The translations under genes and the position numbers were made by a program. A stretch of 29,906 bases of DNA from an uncultured Paraprevotella sp. Its GTDB lineage: Bacteria; Bacteroidota; Bacteroidia; Bacteroidales; Bacteroidaceae. The notes beneath the pieces were generated by a model. That model made no database searches and had not been told where the DNA came from. It saw only the letters and a program-made list of their open reading frames with translations. The stretch lies in contig CAJUDC010000012.1 of the NCBI GenBank assembly GCA_910584955.1, forward strand, positions 1 through 29,906, written 5' to 3'. Of this stretch, positions 8,739 through 16,869 are shown one piece after another; within the stretch, counting starts at the first letter, position 1, and every line of letters starts with the position of its first letter.

Positions 8739-8969
8739 CTGACTTTGAAAGAACTGTGAGAATGAATGTAGATACGACAGCTGATAATGTAATTATTTTT
8801 GCTATTCCGAAAGACGTCGCTCCCTAGGACGCTCTTAGGAGCGACAGCGTTTCCGGTGGGCCGCTTTGTACTGTAATAGGTGCAGAGCGGCCCGATTTGT
8901 ATGGAAGAAGACGGCTTGAGGGGCAATCGGGGTGCTCGCCACGTTTAAGCGCGGCGAGCATCTCTTTTT
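8739..8969 (+). ncRNA. Candidate structured small RNA or attenuated leader upstream of gnd
   Basis: The interval starts at a consensus promoter and ends in a hairpin with a T-run. Three stable stems can be drawn: 8816-8823 with 8838-8845 (8 bp), 8858-8865 with 8886-8893 (8 bp, 20-nt loop) and 8933-8940 with 8953-8960 (8 bp, followed by T residues). A 21-codon reading frame (8762-8827, MNVDTTADNVII onward) starts within it and its stop codon falls inside the first stem. I do not recognise an RNA family; it lacks RNase P, tmRNA tag and SRP hallmarks. It could be a free-standing sRNA, or a 5' leader with a premature terminator controlling gnd-zwf-pgl. Confidence 0.5.
8932..8969 (+). terminator. 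Intrinsic terminator closing the candidate small RNA
   Basis: An 8-bp GC-rich stem (8933-8940 with 8953-8960), extendable by a G-T pair, has a 12-nt loop and is followed by TCTCTTTTT at 8961-8969. It lies about 250 bp before gnd, so it can only serve the upstream transcript or act as an attenuator. Confidence 0.6.
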
Positions 8970-9221
8970 CCGATGGTGCTCATGCCTGCTGAAAAGGATG
9001 CTCACCCCGTGAAAACGGATCGTAAGAGGGCGTTTTCCGTTAGCGTGAGAAAGGGAAATAGGGGTGGTCTGCGAATGTAAAAATGCTGCAATTTGTGTGA
9101 ATTTTTCGTCAAAAAGGATCGAGAAAGACTAACTCTTGTTAAGGTCATTTTATTCGGCTTCGGAACATTTGGAAGCCACCTTCTTTTTTTGAAACTTTGG
9201 ATAAAACAAAACAGGAAGGAT
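8970..9221 (+). other. Region before gnd without a clear promoter
   Basis: These 252 bp contain no gene I can support. A 7-bp stem pairs 9011-9017 with 9031-9037. GGTGCTC-like heptamers recur at 8931, 8976 and (as GATGCTC) 8998. No good TAnnTTTG box is seen; TAACTCTTG near 9130 is only a distant match. A good ribosome binding site (AGGAAGGA) stands right before the gnd ATG. Confidence 0.4.
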
Positions 9222-10682
9222 ATGATACAGTTGTCGGATGTCGGGCTGATAGGCCTGGGAGTGATGGGGGCCAATCTGGCGCTCAATCTGGAAAGTAAGG
9301 GGTGGCGGGTTTCGGTGTGGAACCGTACGGCGCCCGGAGTGGGAAAAAGTAGTGTGCAGCGTTTTATGGACGCGCATGCCGAAGGGCGTCGGTTGGCCGG
9401 TTTTTCCGGGCTGAGTGCTTTTGTGGCTTCGCTGTCCCGCCCGCGTGTGGTTATTGTCATGGTGCCGGCCGGTGCGGCTGTCGACGAGGTGGTGGGCAAT
9501 CTGCTGCCGCTGTTGTCACCGGGGGATGTCCTGGTGGACGGGGGAAATTCTCATTATGCCGATACCGAACGGCGCGTGCAATTGTTGCGCATGCGCGGGG
9601 TGCATTTTGTCGGAGCCGGTGTTTCGGGTGGAGCCGAGGGGGCCCGCTACGGTGCATCCATTATGCCGGGCGGAGCCGATGAGGCCCGTCCGGTGGTGAT
9701 GCCCCTGCTGGAAAGTATTGCGGCACGGGCTGCTGACGGCACGCCTTGCTGCTCCTGGATAGGGCCGGGCGGTGCCGGCCATTTTGTGAAGATGGTGCAC
9801 AACGGTATTGAATATGCCGACATGCAACTGATTGCCGAGACGTATGCGCTGTTGGGGGCTTTGGGCAGGCTTGACAACGAGTCCCGTGCCGGCTTGTTCG
9901 AGCAGTGGAACGGCGGTCGGCTGCGGAGTTACCTCATGGAAATAACCGCTGCCATTCTTCGTCGGCGTGAACCCGGAGGAGGGTATTTGCTGGACCGGAT
10001 TCTCGATGTGGCCGGACAAAAGGGTACGGGCCGTTGGACGGTGACGGCGGCGCTCGATCTGGGAGTGCCTCAGGACGCTGTGGCCTCGGCTGTTTTTCAG
10101 CGCGCCTTGTCCGCGCATAAGGAACAGCGTGCGATGGTCTCTTCCTTTTTGGGCACCCGTCCGGTGGCGGTGGTGCCGGTGGCCGAATTGTCTGCGGAGC
10201 TGGAACAGGCTCTTTATGCCGCCAGACTGGTGGCTTATGCGCAGGGATTTGAGTTGATCGAGGCGGCTTCGCGTTCGTTCGACTGGGCGGTGGATGCGGC
10301 CTCTGTGGCGCGGCTGTGGCGAGGCGGGTGCATTATCCGCTCGGCTTTTCTCGATGACATCGCCGGTGCGTTCGAGGCCGGGGAGGCCGGTCAGGGGCTG
10401 CTTCTCTCGTCCCGTTTCCTCGCTCCGTTGTGTGAGGCACTTCCCCATTGGCGACGGGTGGTGAGCCGTTCGGTGACGGACGGTGTGGCCGTTCCGGTCT
10501 TCAGTGCCTTGCTGAACTATCTGCATGCGCTCTCCACCGAACGCCTGCCGGCTCATCTGATCCAGGCACAGCGTGATTATTTCGGTGCGCATACCTTCGA
10601 GCGTGTCGACGATCTTCGGGGACATTTTCATCACGAGGACTGGACGGCCCCGCCGATGCCGGGCCCTTCGGCGAACAGTTAA
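9222..10682 (+). CDS. gnd: 6-phosphogluconate dehydrogenase, decarboxylating
   Basis: This enzyme oxidises 6-phosphogluconate to ribulose 5-phosphate and CO2, reducing NAD(P)+, as the last oxidative step of the pentose-phosphate pathway. The 486-residue protein has the dinucleotide motif GLIGLGVMGANLALN near the N-terminus, the substrate signature GVSGGAEGARYG followed by SIMPGG, and the catalytic lysine segment GAGHFVKMVHNGIEYADMQ. The long reading frame could be extended to 9093, but the ATG at 9222 has an AGGAAGGA site and starts the conserved fold. zwf follows after 3 bp and pgl overlaps zwf, so the three form one operon. Codons are strongly G/C-ending, unlike dnaK. Confidence 0.96.
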   Translation: MIQLSDVGLIGLGVMGANLALNLESKGWRVSVWNRTAPGVGKSSVQRFMDAHAEGRRLAGFSGLSAFVASLSRPRVVIVMVPAGAAVDEVVGNLLPLLSPGDVLVDGGNSHYADTERRVQLLRMRGVHFVGAGVSGGAEGARYGASIMPGGADEARPVVMPLLESIAARAADGTPCCSWIGPGGAGHFVKMVHNGIEYADMQLIAETYALLGALGRLDNESRAGLFEQWNGGRLRSYLMEITAAILRRREPGGGYLLDRILDVAGQKGTGRWTVTAALDLGVPQDAVASAVFQRALSAHKEQRAMVSSFLGTRPVAVVPVAELSAELEQALYAARLVAYAQGFELIEAASRSFDWAVDAASVARLWRGGCIIRSAFLDDIAGAFEAGEAGQGLLLSSRFLAPLCEALPHWRRVVSRSVTDGVAVPVFSALLNYLHALSTERLPAHLIQAQRDYFGAHTFERVDDLRGHFHHEDWTAPPMPGPSANS

Positions 10683-10685
10683 CGT

Positions 10686-12230
10686 ATGTCTGTAAAAAAA
10701 TCAGTAAAGATGGAGAAACCGCAAACGTTGATTATGGTTATTTTCGGTGCGTCGGGCGATCTGACAAGGCGGAAACTGATGCCGGCTCTTTACGTGCTGC
10801 ACCGCTTGGGACGGCTCCCGGAAAAACTGATCCTGCTGGGCGTGGCCCGTACGCTTTTCGACGAGGATTCGTTTCGCGACCGGATACGTCAGGCACTGCT
10901 GCTCTATGTAAAGTCCGAAGAGATAGAGCCGCACCTGCTGGATTCGTTTCTGGAACGGGTGTATTATCTGCCGATGGATCCCGCTGACGCAGCGCAGTAC
11001 AGCCGCCTGCGTACTACGCTGGCGACTTGGGATGCCGAACTTGGAAATCCCGGAAACTACCTTTATTATCTGGCCACTCCTCCTTTGCTTTACGGTGTTA
11101 TCCCGCAGCATCTGAAAGCGGCCGGTCTGAACGGGCGTACCGGTCCCGGACAGGTGCGTATCGTGGTGGAGAAGCCTTTCGGCTACGACCTGGAGTCGGC
11201 GCGGCAGCTGACGGCCGTCTATCGGGACGTGTTCGAAGAGGAGCAGATCTACCGCATCGACCATTTCCTGGGCAAGGAGACGGTACAGAACATCCTGGCC
11301 TTCCGGTTTGCCAACAGTCTTTTCGAACCTCTATGGAACCGCAACTATATAGATTACATGGAGATTACGGCGGTGGAGAATATGGGCGTGGGCACACGTG
11401 GCGCTTCCTTCGACGGCGTAGGCACATTGCGGGATATGGTTCAGAATCATCTGGCACAATTGTTGGCGGTCACCGTTATGGAACCGCCGTCTTCTTTCAA
11501 TGCCGATGACTTCCGCAACGAGGTGGTGAAAGTGTATCGCTCGCTGGCACCGCTGACGCAGGAAGACATGCGTCGTTTCGTGGTGCGGGGACAATACACC
11601 GCATCGCCCGGTCGCAAGGCGTATCGGGAGGAAGACCATGTGGACAAGGCTTCGCGCACGGAGACCTTTCTGGCTATGCGGATCGGCGTCGACAACTGGC
11701 GCTGGAGCGGTGTTCCTATCTATATCCGTACCGGCAAGCAGATGCCTACGAAGGTGACCGAGGTGGTGGTTCACTTCAAGCCGGCTCCCTTCGCCATGTT
11801 CGGTTGTGAGGAGGGAGGCTGTCCCGTCACCAACCGTCTGGTGATTCGGATTCAGCCCGGCGAGGGGATTGCTTTGCGTTTCGGCATGAAGACGCCCGGA
11901 AGCGGTTTCCGGGTAAGCCCGATGGATATGGATTTCAGTTATGCCGAACTGGGGGCGTTACCGACGGAGGATGCTTATGCGCGCTTGATCGAGGATTGTA
12001 TGGCCGGCGATCCCACTTTGTTCATCCGCAGCGATGCCGTGGAGGCCGGCTGGCGCTTTTTTGATCCGCTGGTGCGCTTCTGGCGGGAGCACCCGGCATG
12101 GCCCCTCTACGGTTATCCCGCCGGGACATGGGGCCCGCCCGAGTCGGAGAGGCTGCTTGCCGGGCGGGCTTCGGGATGGACGAATCCGTGTAAGAACCTG
12201 ACCCAAACCGATTTGTATTGCGAGCTATGA
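10686..12230 (+). CDS. zwf: Glucose-6-phosphate 1-dehydrogenase
   Basis: Zwf catalyses the first step of the oxidative pentose-phosphate branch, glucose 6-phosphate to 6-phosphogluconolactone, making NADPH. The 514-residue sequence has the nucleotide-binding motif FGASGDLTRRKL at about residues 20-31 and the substrate-binding/active-site segment RIDHFLGKE at residues 190-198, with the conserved EKPFG motif before it. The start at 10686 is 3 bp after the gnd stop; an internal ATG at 10710 (MEKPQTL) would also work and removes only eight residues. The stop overlaps the start of pgl as ATGA, indicating translational coupling. Confidence 0.96.
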   Translation: MSVKKSVKMEKPQTLIMVIFGASGDLTRRKLMPALYVLHRLGRLPEKLILLGVARTLFDEDSFRDRIRQALLLYVKSEEIEPHLLDSFLERVYYLPMDPADAAQYSRLRTTLATWDAELGNPGNYLYYLATPPLLYGVIPQHLKAAGLNGRTGPGQVRIVVEKPFGYDLESARQLTAVYRDVFEEEQIYRIDHFLGKETVQNILAFRFANSLFEPLWNRNYIDYMEITAVENMGVGTRGASFDGVGTLRDMVQNHLAQLLAVTVMEPPSSFNADDFRNEVVKVYRSLAPLTQEDMRRFVVRGQYTASPGRKAYREEDHVDKASRTETFLAMRIGVDNWRWSGVPIYIRTGKQMPTKVTEVVVHFKPAPFAMFGCEEGGCPVTNRLVIRIQPGEGIALRFGMKTPGSGFRVSPMDMDFSYAELGALPTEDAYARLIEDCMAGDPTLFIRSDAVEAGWRFFDPLVRFWREHPAWPLYGYPAGTWGPPESERLLAGRASGWTNPCKNLTQTDLYCEL

Positions 12231-12952
12231 GAATGATTGATAAACCGGACGAGACGGATGTGGTGCGGGCCTTGCTGGATGCGCTGCTGACCGAGTTGGA
12301 GAACGGACTCCGGGGCTCCGACGGAATGGGGCGGCACCGGGCGGGCATTGTGCTCTCCGGCGGAAAGACTTCCGGTCTGCTTTTCGATACGTGGGTGCGG
12401 GAATACGCTTCCCGTACGCCTTGGGAACACCTGCATTTCTTTTGGGCGGACGAGCGCTGTGTGCCTCCCACCCATGCCGACAGCAATTACGGGCAGGCGG
12501 CAGCCCGTTTGTTCAGCCATGTACCGGTGCCGCCCGGACATATTCATCGCATTCGCGGCGAAGCCGATCCGAGGGCCGAGGCCGTTCGGTACGGTTCATT
12601 GGTCAGCCGATGGTTCCCTTTAAGGAATGGCGTCCCCGTGTTCGACATCTTGTTGTTGGGGATCGGAACCGACGGGCATACGGCTTCCGTATTCCCGGAG
12701 CATGCCGCCCGCATTTTTCGGGAAACCGCTCCTTATGCGGTCAGCGTCCATCCGCAGACGGGACAGCGTCGGATCACCGTGACGGGACGTCCGTTGCTCG
12801 CCGCCCGTCATACCTGGTTCTTGGTAACGGGCGACGAAAAGCGGGATATCTTGCATCGGATACAAACCGATGGAAACGCTTCCGGCTTACCGGCTGTCCG
12901 GGTGCTTAGCCGTTCGTTTGACGGGCGTCTGTTCGCTTCTTCGGGCCGGTGA
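12227..12952 (+). CDS. pgl: 6-phosphogluconolactonase (DevB/SOL type)
   Basis: Pgl hydrolyses 6-phosphogluconolactone to 6-phosphogluconate, between the Zwf and Gnd reactions. The 241-residue protein shows family motifs: the early VLSGGKT phosphate loop, WADERCVPPTHADSNYG, and LLLGIGTDGHTASVFP. The ATG at 12227 is preferred over the TTG at 12218 because it forms an ATGA overlap with the zwf stop; a further ATG at 12233 is possible. It completes the gnd-zwf-pgl operon. No T-run terminator is obvious after it, although the next gene has its own -7 box. Confidence 0.93.
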   Translation: MRMIDKPDETDVVRALLDALLTELENGLRGSDGMGRHRAGIVLSGGKTSGLLFDTWVREYASRTPWEHLHFFWADERCVPPTHADSNYGQAAARLFSHVPVPPGHIHRIRGEADPRAEAVRYGSLVSRWFPLRNGVPVFDILLLGIGTDGHTASVFPEHAARIFRETAPYAVSVHPQTGQRRITVTGRPLLAARHTWFLVTGDEKRDILHRIQTDGNASGLPAVRVLSRSFDGRLFASSGR

Positions 12953-13042
12953 ACGGGATATTACGGGCTTCTGCGGCCTGTTGCGTTTCGTTTTATAGAT
13001 TATTTTCTACCGGGTTCTGCCTGTGTATAGCGCCTTTTTATG

Positions 13043-13050
13043 TATCTTTG
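13043..13050 (+). promoter_or_regulatory. Candidate -7 box for the hexosaminidase-ABC ATPase operon
   Basis: TATCTTTG matches TAnnTTTG exactly and lies 51 bp before the hexosaminidase start. The -33 region is poor (TCTG with 23-bp spacing), so the promoter may need an activator or be weak. Confidence 0.5.
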
Positions 13051-13101
13051 CAAAGTTTCCTTTAGTGGGGAAACAATCCGATTAACCTTAATTTTAAACG
13101 T

Positions 13102-14748
13102 ATGATGAGGTACATTTTTAAAAGATGGAGTATGACGGCTGCCGCTTGTCTGGTGGCTGTTGCGTTGTCGGCCCAGTCGGACGAAGGGACTGTGTGCTAC
13201 AATGTCATACCGGCTCCGCAGGCGGTGGCACCGGTACAGGGAGCCACGTTCGACGTGCGGGCAGGCATGGCTGTCGTTTATCCCAAAGGGAACGAAAAGA
13301 TGCGGCGTAATGCCGAGTTTCTGACGGCTTATTTGAAAGAGCAGTCGGGAATCGAGTTGGTGCCGGTGAAGGGCAAGTCCGCTCAGGCTGCCGTAACCTT
13401 GAGCTTGGGATTGGATAATCCGAATCCCGACGCTTACATGATTTCCGTCAACGGAGACGGGATTGTTATACAGGGTGCCAGCGAATCGGGTGTGTTCTAC
13501 GGCATACAGACGTTGCGTAAGGCCGTTCCTGTGGCCGCCACCGGGACGATCTATTTCCCGCGTGTGCTGATAGCCGACCAGCCTCGCTTTGCCTATCGGG
13601 GCGGAATGCTCGACACCAGCCGGCATTTTTTCTCTGTGGACTTTGTCAAGAAGTATATCGACCTGCTGGCTCTTCACCACATCAATAATTTTCATTGGCA
13701 TCTGACGGACGATCAGGGGTGGCGCTTCGAGGTGAAAGCTTATCCCGAGCTGACGGCCAAAGGGGCGAAGCGCACCGAAACCGTGATCGGACGCAATACG
13801 AGAAAGTTCGACGGCACTCCTTACGGCGAGGGCTGCTATTTCACGCAGGAGCAGTGCAAGGAGATCGTGGCTTATGCGGCGGAGCGCTATATCAATGTCG
13901 TACCGGAGATCGACATGCCCGGCCACATGTTGGCTGCACTTTCCGTATTCCCACACCTGGGCTGTACGGGCGGACCCTATGAGGTGGGCCGTCAGTGGGG
14001 CGTTTTCGACGATGTGTTGTGTGCCGGCAACCCCGCCACGCTTGAGTTTATCCGCACGGTACTGGGTGAGTTGATCAAGGTGTTCCCGTCGCATTATATC
14101 CACGTGGGAGGCGATGAGTGTCCGAAAGTGCGCTGGAAGGCGTGCGCCAAATGCCAGGCCAAAGCGCAGGAACTGGGTTTCGTGGCCGGCGAGCATTCGG
14201 TGGAAGACCAGTTGCAGAGTTACGTCATCCGCGAGGCGGAGAAATTTCTGAACGCCAACGGGCGCGACATGATTGGTTGGGACGAGACGCTTGAGGGCGG
14301 ATTGGCACCGAATGCCACCGTGATGTCCTGGCGCGGTTTCAGCGGTGGTGTGGAAGCGGCCCGTCAGCATCATTCGGTGATCATGACCCCCACCAGCCAT
14401 TGTTATTTTGATTATTACCAGGCTTGGAATACGGAAAACGAGCCGTTGGCCATCGGCGGTTATCTGCCTGTCGGCAAGGTATATGAACTGGAGCCTGTGC
14501 CTTCTTCGCTGACCGACAAGGAAAAGGAATACATCATAGGGGCACAGTGCAATCTGTGGACGGAGTACATCACTTCGCCCTCGCAGGCCGAGTATATGTT
14601 GCTGCCCCGTATGGCAGCCATCAGCGAGGTGCAATGGACACAGCCCGACCGAAAGAACTACGAAGATTTCCGGGCACGCATGCCCCGGCTGATGAAGTTG
14701 TACGAACGGTTGGGCTACAACTATTCCCGTCATATATTCGATAAATGA
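13102..14748 (+). CDS. Beta-N-acetylhexosaminidase (GH20), secreted
   Basis: This 548-residue enzyme removes terminal N-acetylglucosamine or N-acetylgalactosamine from glycans such as mucin or N-glycans. It has a signal peptide (about residues 1-24, with a hydrophobic core AAACLVAVALSA), a GH20b N-terminal domain, and a TIM barrel that starts near RFAYRGGMLDTSRHF. The catalytic pair Asp338-Glu339 is in HVGGDECPK, and HWHLTDDQGWR is the usual substrate motif. A lipoprotein alternative exists because of the Cys in the signal region, but its context is not a clear lipobox. The stop overlaps the start of the next gene as ATGA, so a glycosidase is translationally coupled to an ABC ATPase, an odd pairing. 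Confidence 0.94.
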   Translation: MMRYIFKRWSMTAAACLVAVALSAQSDEGTVCYNVIPAPQAVAPVQGATFDVRAGMAVVYPKGNEKMRRNAEFLTAYLKEQSGIELVPVKGKSAQAAVTLSLGLDNPNPDAYMISVNGDGIVIQGASESGVFYGIQTLRKAVPVAATGTIYFPRVLIADQPRFAYRGGMLDTSRHFFSVDFVKKYIDLLALHHINNFHWHLTDDQGWRFEVKAYPELTAKGAKRTETVIGRNTRKFDGTPYGEGCYFTQEQCKEIVAYAAERYINVVPEIDMPGHMLAALSVFPHLGCTGGPYEVGRQWGVFDDVLCAGNPATLEFIRTVLGELIKVFPSHYIHVGGDECPKVRWKACAKCQAKAQELGFVAGEHSVEDQLQSYVIREAEKFLNANGRDMIGWDETLEGGLAPNATVMSWRGFSGGVEAARQHHSVIMTPTSHCYFDYYQAWNTENEPLAIGGYLPVGKVYELEPVPSSLTDKEKEYIIGAQCNLWTEYITSPSQAEYMLLPRMAAISEVQWTQPDRKNYEDFRARMPRLMKLYERLGYNYSRHIFDK

Positions 14749-15785
14749 ATCGGGAAGAGACCGTGACCGTCAGCCGTTTGTCAACGGGCTATCGGGTGAG
14801 GGGCAACCGCAGGGTGGTGGCTTCCGGTATCTCGGCTTCGCTGCGGAGCGGGGAGCTCACTTGCCTGCTGGGCGCCAACGGTGCGGGGAAGTCTACACTG
14901 CTGCGCACTTTGTCGGCGTTTCAGCCCGCTTTGTCGGGCGAGATTTGCGTCGGCGGTCGGCCTCTCAACGATTATACGCCTCGGGAACTGTCCCGGCAAA
15001 TAGGCGTGGTGCTTACCGAAAAGCCGGATGTATATAATATGTCGGTGGAAGAGATGGTGGGCATGGGCCGGACCCCTTACACCGGTTTCTGGGGCGGACT
15101 GGACGATGACGACCGCCGCAGGGTGGATGAGGCTATCGGACTGGTGCGTATCGAAGCGCTGCGTCGTCGTCCCGTGCACACACTGAGCGACGGCGAACGG
15201 CAGAAGGTAATGATTGCCAAGGCGCTGGCGCAACAGACGCCGGTTATATTACTGGACGAACCCACTGCGTACCTCGATTTCCCCAGTAAGGTGGAGGTGA
15301 TGCAATTGTTGCAGCGGCTGGCGCGGACCATGCGGAAAACCGTGTTCCTCTCTACCCACGACTTGGAACTGGCGCTTCAGACGGCCGACAGGCTGTGGCT
15401 CATGGAGGCAGGGGGGCACGTGCATATCGGTACACCCGAGGACTTGGCGCTGGACGGGCGGTTGAGCCGTTTTTTCGAGGGTGACGGAATCACTTTCGAC
15501 ACGGCAAGCGGCCTGTTTCGTGTGGAGAACGTTTGCACACGCACCTTGCGATTGGAAGGCGAAGGACTTCGCCGGGCAATGGTGAGCAAAGCATTGGCCC
15601 GAAACGGGATCCGGGCTGTTCGGGACGGTGGCTCTCCGGTGTGGATCGATGCCGGAACCGACGAAGCCGGTGCTTTCGTGCTTCACGGATACGCCGGTGA
15701 GGTCCGGGCTTGCGCTACGGTTGAGGCGCTGTTGGAAGCGGTCGGTAAGTTGTGGCCCGATGCTTTTTCAAGCGCATCTTGCTGA
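14745..15785 (+). CDS. btuD: ABC transporter ATP-binding protein of the BtuD/FecE family
   Basis: This 346-residue cytoplasmic ATPase powers an importer for cobalamin, haem or siderophores. Walker A GANGAGKST is at residues 43-51, the signature is LSDGE at residues 147-151 (Asp replacing the usual Gly), and Walker B is VILLDEP with Asp171-Glu172, followed by the D-loop. After about residue 260 it carries a C-terminal extension of roughly 85 residues beyond the usual core; I do not recognise that part. The start overlaps the hexosaminidase stop. The cobalamin operon at 19294-24623 has a permease and binding protein but no ATPase, so this is the likely partner. The assignment to cobalamin is inferred from that, and a siderophore role cannot be excluded. 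Confidence 0.8.
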   Translation: MNREETVTVSRLSTGYRVRGNRRVVASGISASLRSGELTCLLGANGAGKSTLLRTLSAFQPALSGEICVGGRPLNDYTPRELSRQIGVVLTEKPDVYNMSVEEMVGMGRTPYTGFWGGLDDDDRRRVDEAIGLVRIEALRRRPVHTLSDGERQKVMIAKALAQQTPVILLDEPTAYLDFPSKVEVMQLLQRLARTMRKTVFLSTHDLELALQTADRLWLMEAGGHVHIGTPEDLALDGRLSRFFEGDGITFDTASGLFRVENVCTRTLRLEGEGLRRAMVSKALARNGIRAVRDGGSPVWIDAGTDEAGAFVLHGYAGEVRACATVEALLEAVGKLWPDAFSSASC

Positions 15786-15899
15786 AAGGGCAGGACCGCA
15801 ACGGAAAAGGGCCCTTCCGCTGATGAAAAAGAGGAAATACAAACCGGAGCGTCGTTTCGCCGGAAGGTGGAGGATGCGATGCTCCCAAACAAAAATAAA

Positions 15900-16781
15900 A
15901 TGAAGCAAACAACAGTTTTTTTATCCGGTCTGCTGGCCGTCGGGTTGGGCATGTGCCCGGAGCGGGCCGAAGCACAGGCGCCTGCCTCTCTCGAAGGAGG
16001 CTACCGGCTGGTGTGGAGTGAAGAATTCGATAAACCCGGTAAGCCCGATCCCGCTTGTTGGACGTACGAGGAAGGCTTTGTGCGTAACAACGAATGGCAG
16101 TGGTATCAGCCCCAGAACGCCGTGGTGAGCGATGACGGCACATTGGTGATTACGGCACGCAACGAGGTGCGGCCGAATCCGCTTTATGAGGAGGGAACGA
16201 AGGACTGGCGCAAGAAGCGCAAACAAATCGAATGTACTTCTGCGAGTGTCATTACGCGCGGACGGAAAGAATTCCTGTACGGTCGTTTTCTTATCCGGGC
16301 GCGCATCCCGGCAGCGCGCGGTTCGTGGCCGGCTATCTGGCTGCTGGGCAGTAAGAAAGACTACGGATGGCCTTCGTGCGGCGAGATAGACATCATGGAG
16401 TTTTATCCCAAGAACGGAGTGCGCAGCATATTGGCCAATGCCTGCTGGGGCGACGACCGGGGCGGCAGTGTGTGGGACGATGCAGTCGTGCCTTTCACGC
16501 ATTTCACCGCGAAAGATTCGCTTTGGGCCACCCGTTTCCACGAGTGGAGGATGGACTGGGACAAGGACTTCATCCGGTTGTATCTGGACGATGAACTGCT
16601 CAATGAGATCGACCTCAGCCGTACGGTCAACGGCAAGCATGGCCGCAACGAGAATCCTTTCCGCAAACCGATGTATCTCTTGCTGAATCTGGCCATGGGA
16701 AGCAGCGGAGGAAAGGTGGACGCCGACGCTATGCCGATGCGCTATGAGATAGACTACGTGCGGGTGTACCAGAAGCCGTAA
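15900..16781 (+). CDS. Secreted GH16 endo-beta-glucanase (laminarinase-like)
   Basis: The 293-residue protein has a signal peptide (about residues 1-26, ending near AEAQA) and one GH16 jelly-roll domain. The catalytic motif GEIDIMEFYP gives nucleophile Glu162, Asp164 and acid/base Glu167, in the E-x-D-x-x-E arrangement. Family members cut beta-1,3 or mixed beta-1,3/1,4-glucans; which one cannot be read from sequence alone. The ATG at 15900 begins the signal peptide, so the in-frame ATG at 15867 is not used. It starts 114 bp after the ABC ATPase with no clear promoter between, so it may be the third gene of the hexosaminidase transcript. It is not beside SusC/SusD genes, so this is not a full polysaccharide locus. 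Confidence 0.92.
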   Translation: MKQTTVFLSGLLAVGLGMCPERAEAQAPASLEGGYRLVWSEEFDKPGKPDPACWTYEEGFVRNNEWQWYQPQNAVVSDDGTLVITARNEVRPNPLYEEGTKDWRKKRKQIECTSASVITRGRKEFLYGRFLIRARIPAARGSWPAIWLLGSKKDYGWPSCGEIDIMEFYPKNGVRSILANACWGDDRGGSVWDDAVVPFTHFTAKDSLWATRFHEWRMDWDKDFIRLYLDDELLNEIDLSRTVNGKHGRNENPFRKPMYLLLNLAMGSSGGKVDADAMPMRYEIDYVRVYQKP

Positions 16782-16786
16782 CGTAT

Positions 16787-16818
16787 AAATCGCCCCGCCT
16801 GTGCGGGCGGGGCGATTT
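16787..16818. terminator. GC-rich hairpin after the GH16 gene
   Basis: A perfect 13-bp stem (16787-16799 with 16806-16818) encloses a 6-nt loop just after the GH16 stop. The 5' flank of the stem is A-rich and the 3' end T-rich, but the T-run is short, so it may act together with the next hairpin. Confidence 0.7.
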
Positions 16819-16833
16819 CTGATTTCAGCTGTT

Positions 16834-16869
16834 CCCGTATGCCTGTTTGCAGGGCATACGGGATTTTTT
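16834..16869 (+). terminator. Rho-independent terminator between GH16 and Nudix genes
   Basis: A 10-bp stem (16834-16843 with 16853-16862) is followed by six T residues at 16864-16869, which overlap the stop codon of the convergent Nudix gene. Confidence 0.85.

Noticed and set aside
8741..8969. 6S RNA, tmRNA, SRP RNA or RNase P RNA
   Set aside because: No long bulged rod pairing the two ends, no tag peptide ending in ALAA, and no RNase P conserved core are visible.
13000..14733. 577-codon minus-strand open frame across the hexosaminidase
   Set aside because: Antisense of the GH20 gene with its catalytic motifs on the plus strand; it has no start context or family features.
13102..16781. Polysaccharide utilisation locus built on the GH20 and GH16 genes
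   Set aside because: No SusC/SusD pair or hybrid sensor is present, and an ABC ATPase lies between the two enzymes.
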